DNA of 58,463 nucleotides, from NCBI GenBank assembly GCA_944380875.1, contig CALWJA010000014.1:1-58463 (forward strand). The letters run 5' to 3'. Positions 34,101 through 42,933 of the stretch are shown one piece after another (the first letter of the stretch is position 1; each line of letters begins with the position of its first letter). The notes under the pieces were generated by a model, which had not been told where the DNA came from, made no database searches, and saw only the letters and a program-made list of their open reading frames with translations. Made by a program: the position numbers and the translations under genes. This stretch comes from an uncultured Clostridia bacterium (GTDB taxonomy: Bacteria; Bacillota; Clostridia; Oscillospirales; Acutalibacteraceae).

Positions 34101-34670
34101 GTGCTGTATTATCATGGAAGCTGCAAACAAGACCTAAAGATTCTTAAACCTTTTGTATGTAAAGATTCCGTGCTGAAAAAGCCCTGTGTCTATCTGACAA
34201 CCAACCGAGCTTTGGCTTCACTTTATATCTGGGACAAGCCCTTTAAATGGATGAACTACGGTATAGAGCAGGACGGAATCCCCATTTATACAGAATCCTT
34301 CCCCCAGGCCCTTTCAGTATTCTATAAAGGCCTTTCCGGATGTATGTATACATGCCGGGGAGAATATCCCCAAAACGGCACCGGCATCTCTTCGGTCTTT
34401 GTTTCAGAAAATCCGGTGCCTGTGGAATCTTCTGAATACATCGGGGATGCCTGGGAAGAATTGCTCCGCCTGGAAAAAGCAGGCGCTCTCCGTATACAGC
34501 GCTATGAAACCTTGTCCCAAAAAAGGCTGGAGCTGGAAAAGCGCATGATCCTTCAGGAGATACAGAAAGAAAATCTCCTTCAACACCCGGAGCTTCCCCT
34601 TTCCCAGTTTATACGGGAAAGGTTTCCCTCCCTATGGCAGAAAGCGGAAACTGTTGGAGAGAGCCATTGA
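34101..34670 (+). CDS. Hypothetical protein, possibly ADP-ribosyltransferase-like fold
   Basis: A 189-residue soluble protein starting at GTG 34101 after GGAAAGGGG. The N-terminal LYYHGSCKQDLKILKP followed by CVYLTTNRALASLYIWD recalls the H-G-(S/T) strand and the second strand/helix of ART-fold proteins, but I see no clear catalytic Glu motif, so this is tentative. The C-terminal third is a charged helical region (RLELEKRMILQEIQKENLL). No paralogue in the window; monocistronic. Could equally be an uncharacterised conserved family of Clostridia. Confidence 0.6.
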   Translation: MLYYHGSCKQDLKILKPFVCKDSVLKKPCVYLTTNRALASLYIWDKPFKWMNYGIEQDGIPIYTESFPQALSVFYKGLSGCMYTCRGEYPQNGTGISSVFVSENPVPVESSEYIGDAWEELLRLEKAGALRIQRYETLSQKRLELEKRMILQEIQKENLLQHPELPLSQFIRERFPSLWQKAETVGESH

Positions 34671-34754
34671 AGCGATACCCGCCTATAGCATGTTTCTGCT
34701 CACTTAACCTTCCATAAGCCGGCAAGCTGACAGTCTAATACGTCTCCGGGTAAA

Positions 34755-35675
34755 TCATCGAGTCAAAGCTCTGTAAATTTCGCCCTTTTTAAACCCGGAC
34801 TGAGCGGCGGCCCGTTTAGCTGCTTCCGAAAGAGAAAGGCCTTCTTCCTCCTGCAGGCGGACCGCCGTTTCCACGGCCTGCTCCAACGTCATGGTATCGG
34901 GTTCCGGAGCCGGTGCCCCTTCAATTACCAACACAAATTCCCCACGGGGAGCCTCTTCTGTAAAACGCTGCACCGCCTCTTTCAGCGTTGTACGAATCAC
35001 TTCTTCATGGAGCTTGGTGAGCTCCCGGGCAAGGGCAATACGCCTATCTCCTAAAACGGCTAGAAGATCCTTCAGCGTGGCGGTCAGTTTGTGGGGAGCT
35101 TCATAAAAAACCATTGTCCGCCTTTCCCCCCGGATCTCTTCCAGATGTTCCCGCCTGCTTTTTTTATTCACACTCAAAAAGCCCTCAAAAGTAAACCGGC
35201 CTGTGGGAAGCCCGGAAATAGCCAGGGCGGTAATCACAGCGCTGGGGCCCGGCGCCACTGTGACAGGTATCCCTCTTTGGGCACACTGGGCGACCAGCAT
35301 TTCCCCGGGATCGGATATGGCCGGCATTCCCGCGTCGGAAACCAGGGCGCAGGTTTCTCCAGACTCCATCTTAGCGCAAATCCATTCGCCCTTCTCCCGC
35401 TTATTGTGCTCATAATAGCTTATGAGAGGTTTATGGATTCCCAGATGGCTGAGAAGCTTCCGGGTCACCCGGGTATCTTCCGCCGCTATGAAATCCGCCT
35501 GGCGAAGAGCTTCCGCCGCCCGGGGAGAAAAATCTTCCAGATTGCCGATAGGGGTTCCCACTACGATCAAACAGCCTTTCGGGAAGGGCCTTTGCTCCGG
35601 CCGTCGGATCTCTTCCGGTTCCCGGGCTTCCAAATATCCGGCCTCCTGTGCTTTCAGCCCGGATTTTTCACACAT
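34755..35675 (-). CDS. rsmI: 16S rRNA (cytidine(1402)-2'-O)-methyltransferase RsmI
   Basis: A 306-residue SAM-dependent tetrapyrrole-methylase-fold enzyme. The start of the domain, VVGTPIGNLEDFSPRA, then AAEDTRVTRKLL, SDAGMPAISDPG and VAPGPSAVITALAISGLPT are RsmI hallmarks. It methylates the 2'-OH of C1402 in the 30S P site. AAGGAG precedes the ATG at 35675. It is directly downstream of the TrmN6-like gene (39 bp), a conserved Firmicute pair. Confidence 0.95.
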   Translation of the reverse strand: MCEKSGLKAQEAGYLEAREPEEIRRPEQRPFPKGCLIVVGTPIGNLEDFSPRAAEALRQADFIAAEDTRVTRKLLSHLGIHKPLISYYEHNKREKGEWICAKMESGETCALVSDAGMPAISDPGEMLVAQCAQRGIPVTVAPGPSAVITALAISGLPTGRFTFEGFLSVNKKSRREHLEEIRGERRTMVFYEAPHKLTATLKDLLAVLGDRRIALARELTKLHEEVIRTTLKEAVQRFTEEAPRGEFVLVIEGAPAPEPDTMTLEQAVETAVRLQEEEGLSLSEAAKRAAAQSGFKKGEIYRALTR

Positions 35676-35714
35676 ATGCCATTCTCCTTTTTATTTCAAA
35701 TACACTTTGAATAT

Positions 35715-36482
35715 TTATATATTTTTATACGATCCGTATATTTCCAGCATTTCGGGAGAAAGTCCTCCTGCCGAATCTTCTACAAACAGCGTAGGGAGCA
35801 CCTGCATTCCGGGATTCCCCCCTCTTGCCGCTTCCAGCAGGAACAGAAAAGGCGCCTTATCCTGCCGCTGCTGCACAAAACGCAGCCTTTTGGGCTCCAG
35901 CCCTTCCTTCTGCAGAGACGCCATCACCGAAGCCAGATGTTCCGGCCGCTGGCAGCAGCAGAATTTTCCTCCCCACCGGAGGAAAAACGCCGCCTCCCGG
36001 GCAATATCGGAAAAGGAACACGCCACCTGGTGCCGGGCCAGCAGACGGCTGTTCTCCGGGGAGGAGCCTCCCTTCCCTTCCGGGGTATAGGGCGGGTTGC
36101 AGGCGATTTTGTGAAGCGATCCAGGTTCAATGCATTTACGCAGTGTTTCTCTATCTTTTATATCTGCCTGTATAATTTCAAACTTTGATTCCAATTTGTT
36201 ATATTGTATACTTTGCCGGGTTAATTCCGCTGCATCCTCCTGCAATTCCACACCCCATACTTTTTTAAGGGGAGACCGGCCGCACCACAAAAGGGGAATC
36301 GTCCCGCATCCGGTTCCGAAATCCGCGCAGAGCTGGCCTTTCCCCGGCATGGAAAAATGGGCCAGAAGAATGGTATCCGTATTGAAGCGATGGTATCTGC
36401 TTACCAACACCCGCATGGAAGGTCCCAATGGCTCCCAACTTTCCCCCAGTTCCTTTTGGCAATGGAGATTTTCCATATGCAT
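35715..36482 (-). CDS. trmN6: tRNA1(Val) (adenine(37)-N6)-methyltransferase-like protein
   Basis: A 255-residue methyltransferase of the YfiC/TrmN6 family. SAM loop DFGTGCGTIPLLW, acidic residue in GVELQEDAAELT, and the N6-adenine catalytic N-P-P-Y in IACNPPYTPEGKG. ATG at 36482 follows AAGGG and gives the usual length; longer reading frames up to 36635 would cross the ferredoxin terminator. Sits between the ferredoxin gene and rsmI on the same strand. The RNA substrate in Clostridia is assumed from E. coli. Confidence 0.88.
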   Translation of the reverse strand: MHMENLHCQKELGESWEPLGPSMRVLVSRYHRFNTDTILLAHFSMPGKGQLCADFGTGCGTIPLLWCGRSPLKKVWGVELQEDAAELTRQSIQYNKLESKFEIIQADIKDRETLRKCIEPGSLHKIACNPPYTPEGKGGSSPENSRLLARHQVACSFSDIAREAAFFLRWGGKFCCCQRPEHLASVMASLQKEGLEPKRLRFVQQRQDKAPFLFLLEAARGGNPGMQVLPTLFVEDSAGGLSPEMLEIYGSYKNI

Positions 36483-36524
36483 TTCCACAACCCTTCTGCT
36501 CTTGCTTTCATACCAATTTAAGGA

Positions 36525-36562
36525 CAAAAAAAGAAGGCGGCGCGTCACCGCTCCGCCTTCTT
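36525..36562 (-). terminator. Terminator after the ferredoxin gene
   Basis: Stem AAGAAGGCGG / CCGCCTTCTT with a 12-base loop and a minus-strand T6 run. It lies 12 bp past the ferredoxin stop. Confidence 0.8.
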
Positions 36563-36574
36563 CTATGCATTGGC

Positions 36575-36745
36575 TTATTCCTGAGCAGGAGCGCCCACGG
36601 GGCAGGTTTCTGCACAAGCGCCGCACTCGGTGCACAGATCTGCATCGATTACATACTGGCCATCGCCCTCAGAAATAGCGTTCACAGGGCAGCCTGCTGC
36701 GCAAGCGCCGCAGGAAATGCAAGCGTCGGAAATTACATATGCCAT
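36575..36745 (-). CDS. 2[4Fe-4S] ferredoxin
   Basis: A 56-residue clostridial-type ferredoxin. Two C-x2-C-x2-C-x3-C-P motifs, CISCGACAAGCP and CTECGACAETCP, hold two 4Fe-4S clusters. It is a low-potential electron carrier for anaerobic redox enzymes. ATG at 36745 follows GGAGGTG. It has its own promoter (36796-36823) and terminator and is divergent from the AraC-family gene. Confidence 0.95.
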   Translation of the reverse strand: MAYVISDACISCGACAAGCPVNAISEGDGQYVIDADLCTECGACAETCPVGAPAQE

Positions 36746-36795
36746 TGGAAAACACCTCCATTTATTATTCACCAAAATGGCTATTACACGCTACT

Positions 36796-36823
36796 ATTTT
36801 AACATAAAATTCTGAAAATTCAA
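36796..36823 (-). promoter_or_regulatory. Promoter of the ferredoxin gene
   Basis: On the minus strand TTGAAT (36818-36823) and TAAAAT (36796-36801) with a 16-bp spacer, 50 bp before the ATG. Confidence 0.65.
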
Positions 36824-36903
36824 GGCAGAACCCTAAAAATTCTCAAAAACGGGAAAGATTTCCGTTTTTGTGCTTTAAAACGCAAAATGGAAAAAGGCTG
36901 TCC

Positions 36904-36931
36904 TTGCATTCCTCCCGATTTTCACTATAAT
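36904..36931 (+). promoter_or_regulatory. Promoter of the AraC-family regulator
   Basis: TTGCAT at 36904-36909 and a perfect TATAAT at 36926-36931, 16 bp apart. The predicted start lies about 25 bp before the ATG at 36964. Confidence 0.7.
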
Positions 36932-36963
36932 GAAAGTATCCCCTCTTTTAGGAAAAAGGAGCT

Positions 36964-37884
36964 ATGCCAATGGAACCTATGTTGTCTTTGCCTGTTTACC
37001 GTCCGCTTTTTTATCATGTGGCCGGAAAATTTGAATCTCCCGATGCAGAGTGGATCCACGCCCCCCGCACATTGACGGATTACGAGCTTATTGTTGTTTC
37101 CTCCGGGGTTGTTTATATGCACGCCCTGGGAAAAGACTTCACCGTCTGTACCGGAGACTACCTTCTTATCCCCCCGGGGGACAGGCAAGTAGGTTTTCGC
37201 CCTTCTTTCTCTCAGTTTTATTGGCTTCATTTCGTTTGCCGGGATCCCGGCCCCAAGGGAGATTCCCCCTGTCTGGAGCTTCCCGCCTATTCCCGCCTGC
37301 CGAATCCTGAGCGCCTCATTGTCCTTATGAAGCAGATGCAGGACTGTATCCGAACCTATGGGGATCGGGAAGAAAATGATTTTTACTGCACCTCTGTTCT
37401 CTGCGAGCTAAAAAACCAAACCAGGCAAAGAGAATCCACCATAAAGCAGGATGCGGCCAAACAGATTTATCTGGATATTGTGGATTATGTAAAATACAGT
37501 GTTAACTCCAACCTTCTGGTTCGGGATATTGCGGCCTATTTTGGCTACAATGAAAAGTATATTTCTCATGTTTTCAGCCGCATTGCAGGAATGCCTTTAA
37601 AACAATATATTTTAAACCAAAAAATGGAGCACGCAAAAGCTCTTCTGGCAGATGGAAACTCCACCATCGCGGAAATCACCGACTTATGCGGTTTTAACGA
37701 CAGCCATACTTTCATGCGCGCTTTTAAGAAAGCCACAGGCTTCACTCCCAGCGAATACCGAAACACTTATGCCTCAAGGCTTACAAATTATTATTATTCC
37801 TTTGCTCCTGCTCCGGAAAACGTGCATATAGAACTGCCGGATTCTTCTCCTTCAGAGGATACGGATCCAAAAACAGATACATAA
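36964..37884 (+). CDS. AraC family transcriptional regulator with cupin sensor domain
   Basis: A 306-residue protein: an N-terminal cupin-like AraC ligand-binding domain (TDYELIVVSSGVVYMHALGKDFTV; GDYLLIPPGDRQ) and a C-terminal pair of HTH motifs (NLLVRDIAAYFGYNEKYISH and TIAEITDLCGFNDSHTFMRA), ending in the standard FTPSEYR. GGAGCT precedes the ATG. It converges on the GH127 gene next door, so it probably senses a sugar and controls the GH127/GH43 glycan genes; the inducer is unknown. Confidence 0.9.
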   Translation: MPMEPMLSLPVYRPLFYHVAGKFESPDAEWIHAPRTLTDYELIVVSSGVVYMHALGKDFTVCTGDYLLIPPGDRQVGFRPSFSQFYWLHFVCRDPGPKGDSPCLELPAYSRLPNPERLIVLMKQMQDCIRTYGDREENDFYCTSVLCELKNQTRQRESTIKQDAAKQIYLDIVDYVKYSVNSNLLVRDIAAYFGYNEKYISHVFSRIAGMPLKQYILNQKMEHAKALLADGNSTIAEITDLCGFNDSHTFMRAFKKATGFTPSEYRNTYASRLTNYYYSFAPAPENVHIELPDSSPSEDTDPKTDT

Positions 37885-37918
37885 AAACACCCGTTTCTCA
37901 GCGAAACGGGTGTTTTTC
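37883..37918. terminator. Bidirectional terminator between the AraC-family and GH127 genes
   Basis: Stem AAAAACACCCGTTTC / GAAACGGGTGTTTTT with loop TCAGC. Confidence 0.88.
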
Positions 37919-37952
37919 TATATATTTAACTCTCCTTATATCCCCTGCACTA

Positions 37953-39830
37953 TCACGCGTTGATGGTGCGGTTCATAACCTTTTTCTCCTTATCATCCTT
38001 ATAGATCCGATGATACATGAAATACCAGGTATTTTCCGGATAAGTATAATAAGGTTTGAAAGTACGGCAGACAAAATCCAATATACCCGTATGCCCGGGC
38101 AGGGTTTTGAAGGTCATCTCTTCCCCTTCTACAGGCAGGATCCACTCCTCGGGATGGGCTTTATCCCCCACCAAAATTGTCATCTCCGTGCTGACCATTA
38201 CAACAGGACCATAATTCAAGGCCACCAGATCCGGATGCTGCTCATCCACAGCCTTGAACCACAGACGGAAAGGATATTCAATTTCCACAAGATCGTCTGC
38301 TCCCCATTCCCGATCGATGGTAAGCCACGTATTCGGTACGGCGGGAACATCCAGAGGCCGGCCGTTCACCTTAACAGTGTTTTTTCCGTCCGCCCAGGCG
38401 GGAACACGGAATTTAAGGGCAAACCGAGAGCCTTCCGGCGCGTTTACCCGGAACCGAAGCAGGCTGTGTTTTGGGAAATCGGAGAAATTCTCTACAGTAA
38501 CTTTTCCTTCCTTCCGTTCCCATTCCACACAGGAGGGCAGATACTGGGAAACATACAGGGAGTCATCATCGTAATAATACAGCATATTGGAGTATTCCGC
38601 CACGTCCTGGGGGAAGGTGCCGCTGCAGCACTGCCACTGGAAGTTTTCCCCTCCCGCGCGGAGACGGCGGTCCACGGTGGATTTCATGCCTCCGTCAGCA
38701 AAATAATCCGCATAATACAGCAGTTCGCCGTTGGGCTTAATATCCGGCTGGCCGCCTGTGCAGTTATACAGCATCTGCTCCGCCCACATGCCATATTTGG
38801 CGTCACCCGTATGACGCAGCAGATAGTTGCAGATTTTGAATACGGCCCAGGCGCAGCAGGAAACCTCACAGCTTCCCCAGGCGTCGCTTCTGGCCACACG
38901 CTGGCCGGCAAAATTCATAAAGCTGGGGTCTTCCCCTCCCAGATCCCAGGGAGAAAGGAGCATAAAGCCCAGATAGCCTTCCCTATCCACAAACAGGTTT
39001 TCTCCCGGTCCGTAGCCGCCGGTAGCGTAGGTATGATGGCTGGTGATCTCATCATAGGCGATCTCCATGATGTCGAGATATTTCTTTTCCCCGGTGACTT
39101 CATATGCTCTAGCAGCGCTGGAAAGGCAGTTTACGTGGCTATACGCGTGGCGGGGACCAATCTTGAAATCGTGGTTCAGAACCTTATCCCACATATAGTC
39201 ATAATGCCAGACAGAGGCGTGCTCTTTATATTTCTCGTCGCCAAAAAGCTGATATGCTCTGTATACATTTTCCGGCAGGGTATACCACTCGATCTGCCCT
39301 TTCATCCTGTGATCCTGCAGGCCGTCCCGGTCGATGGAACGATCCAGATCCTGGATAGACTGATCCGTCAGACGGGAAATGTATTCCTTAACAGGCTCAT
39401 AGCCCATATATTCATACATATCCAGCATACCGCCGATCATCTTGTCATAATTATACGTGCCCTGGTGGTAAAGCTCCGGGTGCTCGTCCGCAAGAGCTGC
39501 CCATTCTTCAAAAAGGGATACGGCTTTCGCCTTCAGGCGGTAATCCCCTGTTACACAGTAGAGCTTAGCATAGGAGCCCAGCATCTGGCCCAAAGTTCCT
39601 CCCCATCCGGGCAAGCCATTGAAATCCGAGGGAATTCCCGCGTGGCGGAGAGAGCTTTTCAAAATGTCCCCGTTGGAAAGGCTCAGATACAGTTCAATTA
39701 CATAATCCCGCTGTTTCTTCCAAAGGCTGTCTTCCAGAGAAACATTTCCATAGGTAAAACTTTTGATAACGTCTTTTGTTTTTGTGCACGGAGAATTCTG
39801 CGCGTCTTCTTTGTGTGCTGCATGTATCAT
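37953..39830 (-). CDS. GH127/DUF1680 family beta-L-arabinofuranosidase-like protein
   Basis: A 625-residue (alpha/alpha)6-barrel glycosidase of the DUF1680 group. The active-site cysteines that bind zinc in this family fit C-E-V-S-C-C and QCCSGTFPQDVAEY; the first supplies the Glu two residues before a Cys, as in GH127 enzymes. No signal peptide, so it is cytosolic. It removes terminal beta-L-arabinofuranose (or, in relatives, other pentoses). ATG at 39830 follows AAAGGAGG; the longer frame to 39995 lacks a ribosome binding site. It is divergent from a GH43 gene. Confidence 0.85.
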   Translation of the reverse strand: MIHAAHKEDAQNSPCTKTKDVIKSFTYGNVSLEDSLWKKQRDYVIELYLSLSNGDILKSSLRHAGIPSDFNGLPGWGGTLGQMLGSYAKLYCVTGDYRLKAKAVSLFEEWAALADEHPELYHQGTYNYDKMIGGMLDMYEYMGYEPVKEYISRLTDQSIQDLDRSIDRDGLQDHRMKGQIEWYTLPENVYRAYQLFGDEKYKEHASVWHYDYMWDKVLNHDFKIGPRHAYSHVNCLSSAARAYEVTGEKKYLDIMEIAYDEITSHHTYATGGYGPGENLFVDREGYLGFMLLSPWDLGGEDPSFMNFAGQRVARSDAWGSCEVSCCAWAVFKICNYLLRHTGDAKYGMWAEQMLYNCTGGQPDIKPNGELLYYADYFADGGMKSTVDRRLRAGGENFQWQCCSGTFPQDVAEYSNMLYYYDDDSLYVSQYLPSCVEWERKEGKVTVENFSDFPKHSLLRFRVNAPEGSRFALKFRVPAWADGKNTVKVNGRPLDVPAVPNTWLTIDREWGADDLVEIEYPFRLWFKAVDEQHPDLVALNYGPVVMVSTEMTILVGDKAHPEEWILPVEGEEMTFKTLPGHTGILDFVCRTFKPYYTYPENTWYFMYHRIYKDDKEKKVMNRTINA

Positions 39831-39894
39831 GGCATTTTCCTCCTTTAGCGGGCCGCCTTTGAGGCAATTCCCGAAAAAACTCTTTTCTATTTGT

Positions 39895-39924
39895 ATTGTA
39901 TCCTTTCGGAATATGGATTGTCTA
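39895..39924 (-). promoter_or_regulatory. Promoter of the GH127 gene
   Basis: On the minus strand TAGACA (39919-39924) and TACAAT (39895-39900) with an 18-bp spacer. The GH127 and GH43 starts are 349 bp apart and diverge, so shared control by the nearby AraC-family protein is plausible; no repeated operator half-site was clear. Confidence 0.5.
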
Positions 39925-40179
39925 CAAGCAAAACGATAGAAAAACTGCAAAAAGGTGTGCAAAATGCCGGAATATTCCCGGAAAGAGTTTCCCATACCTC
40001 CATACAGCCGATTTCATTCTTTCCCATTCCTTTTAGTGTAAGAAACGTTCAGAAAAAGTATAAGTTTGCTGGAAAAAAGTAAACAAACGCCATTGTTTTC
40101 TCTTCTTTCGGCCGGTATGATAAAGGCAGAAAATAGGCCGCTTTGGACGCGGCCCAGAAAACGGAGAGGAGACGATCGT

Positions 40180-41088
40180 ATGCGCAATCCCATTATCCCT
40201 CAGGACGCAGGAGATCCCTACATCCTGAAAGACGGAGACGATTATTACATGACGGCATCCGGCGGAGGAGCCATCGGCCAAAAAGGCTTTGTCTGCTGGC
40301 ACTCCAAAAATCTGCAGGATTGGTCGGATCCTGTAACCATCCTGGATTTTAAAGACGTAAGCTGGGCGGAGGAAAAAGCCTGGGCGCCCAGTATGGTGGA
40401 AAAAGACGGATTCTATTATTTTGCCTTCTGCGCAGACCAGCAGATCGGCATAGCTGTGAGCCAAAGTCCTATGGGAAATTTCCGGGATATACTGGGAAGA
40501 CCTCTGGTTGCCAAAACCGATTACAATTTTCAGACTATCGATCCCTGTTTCCTAAAAGACGACGACGGAACCGTCTACCTGGCTTTCGGCCAGGGAAAAT
40601 GCCTGATGAGCAAAATAGAGCTCACCCCTACCTCCGCGGAGTTTACGGGGGAAATGGTCTGCCTTTCGGAAATGATCTACCGCCAATTCAGCGTCAATGT
40701 TTCCGATTATGCCAGCGGTGAGGTAAAATCCATTTATAACGAAGCTCCCGATCTTATCAAAATCGGGGATCGCTATCTCTTCAGCTGGGCCATTTACGAT
40801 GTGCTGGATTACCGCTATGCCATGCGGTATGCTTGGTCCAAACATCCCATGGGCCCGTATATCATGCCTCTGGATTACGACCATGACAACATCCTCCTGC
40901 AGGGAAGGCACGGGATCACCGGCTGCGGCCACGCCTGCGTAACAGAGTATAAAGGGGAATACTACATCACCTACGGCCGCCATAAGAAAAACAGAACCCA
41001 GGGTTTCGGCAGAGAAATGTGCTGTGAAAAAATCACCTTCCTGGATGAGGACCATCTGATCGCCGTTCCCACCCGGTCGGAAGAATAG
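40180..41088 (+). CDS. GH43 family glycosidase, single domain
   Basis: A 302-residue five-bladed propeller protein. Catalytic residues of clan GH-F fit: Asp in QDAGDPYILK (base), Asp in TIDPCFLK (pKa modulator), Glu in IYNEAPDLI (acid). It lacks a signal peptide, so it is cytosolic. Candidate activities are arabinofuranosidase or xylosidase; sequence alone does not decide. ATG at 40180 follows GGAGAGGA; an upstream in-frame start at 40066 adds unrelated basic residues. It is followed by a strong terminator, so it is monocistronic. Confidence 0.88.
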   Translation: MRNPIIPQDAGDPYILKDGDDYYMTASGGGAIGQKGFVCWHSKNLQDWSDPVTILDFKDVSWAEEKAWAPSMVEKDGFYYFAFCADQQIGIAVSQSPMGNFRDILGRPLVAKTDYNFQTIDPCFLKDDDGTVYLAFGQGKCLMSKIELTPTSAEFTGEMVCLSEMIYRQFSVNVSDYASGEVKSIYNEAPDLIKIGDRYLFSWAIYDVLDYRYAMRYAWSKHPMGPYIMPLDYDHDNILLQGRHGITGCGHACVTEYKGEYYITYGRHKKNRTQGFGREMCCEKITFLDEDHLIAVPTRSEE

Positions 41089-41137
41089 TGTTTCTGATAT
41101 CATTCTCTATATTGTTTTTCATCCTATTATTAATGTT

Positions 41138-41182
41138 AAAAAGACTCTCCGCTTGGAAAAATCCCAAAGCGGAGAGTCTTTT
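41138..41182. terminator. Terminator after the single-domain GH43
   Basis: Stem AAAGACTCTCCGCTT / AAGCGGAGAGTCTTT with a 12-base loop. Its flanks suit termination from both sides, so it also serves the convergent antiporter. Confidence 0.88.
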
Positions 41183-41223
41183 CTTTCTGCCCTATATTAT
41201 AATACCATTTTCATAAGGCACTC

Positions 41224-42441
41224 CTATTCGTTCTGAACTGCTTCATTCCCCTCCGGTTTATCTTTCTTCGTCTCCAGCAGTCTCGATCCGGTTAAATCTA
41301 TGAAAAAGGCTCCCAGAGGCGCTGTAATGAGAATTGCCAACACCGCCACAGTCAGAACGATCTGCCCGCAGGGCAGACCCATGGCCAAAGGCACAGCGCC
41401 GATAGCCGCCTGCACGGTGGCCTTGGGCGTATACGCAAGCATGCAGAAAAAACGCTCCTTCCGGCTGAGAGGTGTTTTTATCAGGCAGCAGGCCACCCCG
41501 CAGATACGGAACACCAGCGCTCCCAAAACGGCAGCCGCGGCGGCTGCGCCTGCGGCAGCGGCATACCGGATATCCACTGCCGCTCCCACCAATACAAACA
41601 ATATAAGTTCCGCTGCTACCCAGAGTTTGGAAAACTTGAGGGAAAGGCGCTTCGCCACCTCTCCCCGCCGGCGGCGAAGCGCCGCACCCATTCCCATAAC
41701 GGCCAAAAGACCGGATAGGGGAACGAAGCCTTTCAGGGCATTTTCCAGCGCAACTAGCAAGAAAGCAATACTGAGAAACAGCAGAATCTTCACAGAATCC
41801 CGCATATGGAATTTTCGGAAAAACAAAGCCAGGAGGACTCCCAAAAGAATTCCCAGAACCACACCCAGAACAATGGAAACGGGAATCTGCAGAAAACCTG
41901 CGGCGGAAACGCCTTTTCCCTCATAAAGCCCGGTAAAGGAAGTAAACAGCACAATGACAAATACATCGTCCACGGAGGCCCCCGCCAATATCATTTGAGG
42001 GATGCCTTTCTCCGTTCCTCTTCCTTCCTCCATCAGGCGAAGCATGCGGGGGACGATAACCGCCGGAGAAACAGCGGCTACCACGGCGCCCATAACCGCC
42101 GCGTCCAAAAGAGAAATCCCCAGGAGAGCAGGCGCCAGCAGCAAAAAGCCCCCTATCTCAAAACAGGCGGGCAGAAAACACATGAGGAGAGCAGGGCGTC
42201 CTACTTTTTTGAGGTCATCCAGATCCAGATTCAACCCCGCTCTGGATAGAATAATAATCAGCGCCAGCTGCCGCAGATCGGGAGAAAGGGTCAGGATGGA
42301 ATCATCCAGTAAATCCAAAACATAAGGACCTAAAAGGATACCCGTCAGAAGCATTCCTAAAAGGGAAGGGAGCCGTATCTTCTGAAACAGGGAACCTAAC
42401 AGCAGACCGCATAAAAAGATCAGCGCAAGACTTGTGAGCAT
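41224..42441 (-). CDS. Cation:proton antiporter (monovalent cation/H+ antiporter, CPA family)
   Basis: A 405-residue membrane protein with about 12 TM segments and an unbroken antiporter fold (LRLPSLLGMLLTGILLGP-type opening; LALIIILSRAGLNLDLDDL; AGASVDDVFVIVLF with the two Asp of the ion site). It probably exchanges Na+ or K+ for H+. ATG at 42441 follows GAGAGGA; an upstream in-frame codon at 42552 would add non-membrane residues. The last 20 residues are charged and cytosolic. The adjacent 490-bp gap separates it from the divergent aldo/keto reductase. Confidence 0.88.
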   Translation of the reverse strand: MLTSLALIFLCGLLLGSLFQKIRLPSLLGMLLTGILLGPYVLDLLDDSILTLSPDLRQLALIIILSRAGLNLDLDDLKKVGRPALLMCFLPACFEIGGFLLLAPALLGISLLDAAVMGAVVAAVSPAVIVPRMLRLMEEGRGTEKGIPQMILAGASVDDVFVIVLFTSFTGLYEGKGVSAAGFLQIPVSIVLGVVLGILLGVLLALFFRKFHMRDSVKILLFLSIAFLLVALENALKGFVPLSGLLAVMGMGAALRRRRGEVAKRLSLKFSKLWVAAELILFVLVGAAVDIRYAAAAGAAAAAAVLGALVFRICGVACCLIKTPLSRKERFFCMLAYTPKATVQAAIGAVPLAMGLPCGQIVLTVAVLAILITAPLGAFFIDLTGSRLLETKKDKPEGNEAVQNE

Positions 42442-42933
42442 ACATTTTCCTCTCTTTCTGTATGTATACATATGATTTCCGGCAAAAGGCGGCCGTGCTG
42501 GCAATAAAAAAGCCGATGCTCCGCCCTTCTCGAAATAAAAGGCAGAAGTCATCAGCTAAAAAGCGGTTTCGATTCCAGGCGTTCATATTGCCAAAAACCG
42601 GGGGAGAACCGCATTCCCCATTCATTTTTCAAAATATCTTCTATGGATATACCAATGAACCATTGGCAGTATACCATTTTTCCTCATTCTTTGCAAGCAG
42701 AATATGCTGCTAAAAATATTTTACAAAATTTATTTTCTTTATTTATACTTCAAAACCATAAAAACGGTCATTTTGCTATTGCAATTTTCCTTTTTTGGTT
42801 TATTATTATAGAAAAGTTTTATGTATTGGTATATATCAAAAATAGGAGAACGAAATTTACCAATCATAGCTCGTTTAAAAATTGCTAAAATATATAGTGA
42901 GTTATATACGTATCAATAAAAGGAGGAAAAAAT
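42442..42933. other. AT-rich divergent intergenic region
   Basis: No gene fits here. The right half (about 42700-42930) is strongly AT-rich and must hold the promoter of the aldo/keto reductase gene; several -10-like hexamers occur but none with a convincing -35. The left half is less AT-rich and should contain the antiporter promoter. No clear hairpin or repeat was seen. Confidence 0.4.

Noticed and set aside
38010..39848. 612-codon open frame on the plus strand opposite the GH127 gene
   Set aside because: It is the antisense shadow of a well-supported GH127 gene, has no recognisable domain and no ribosome binding site.
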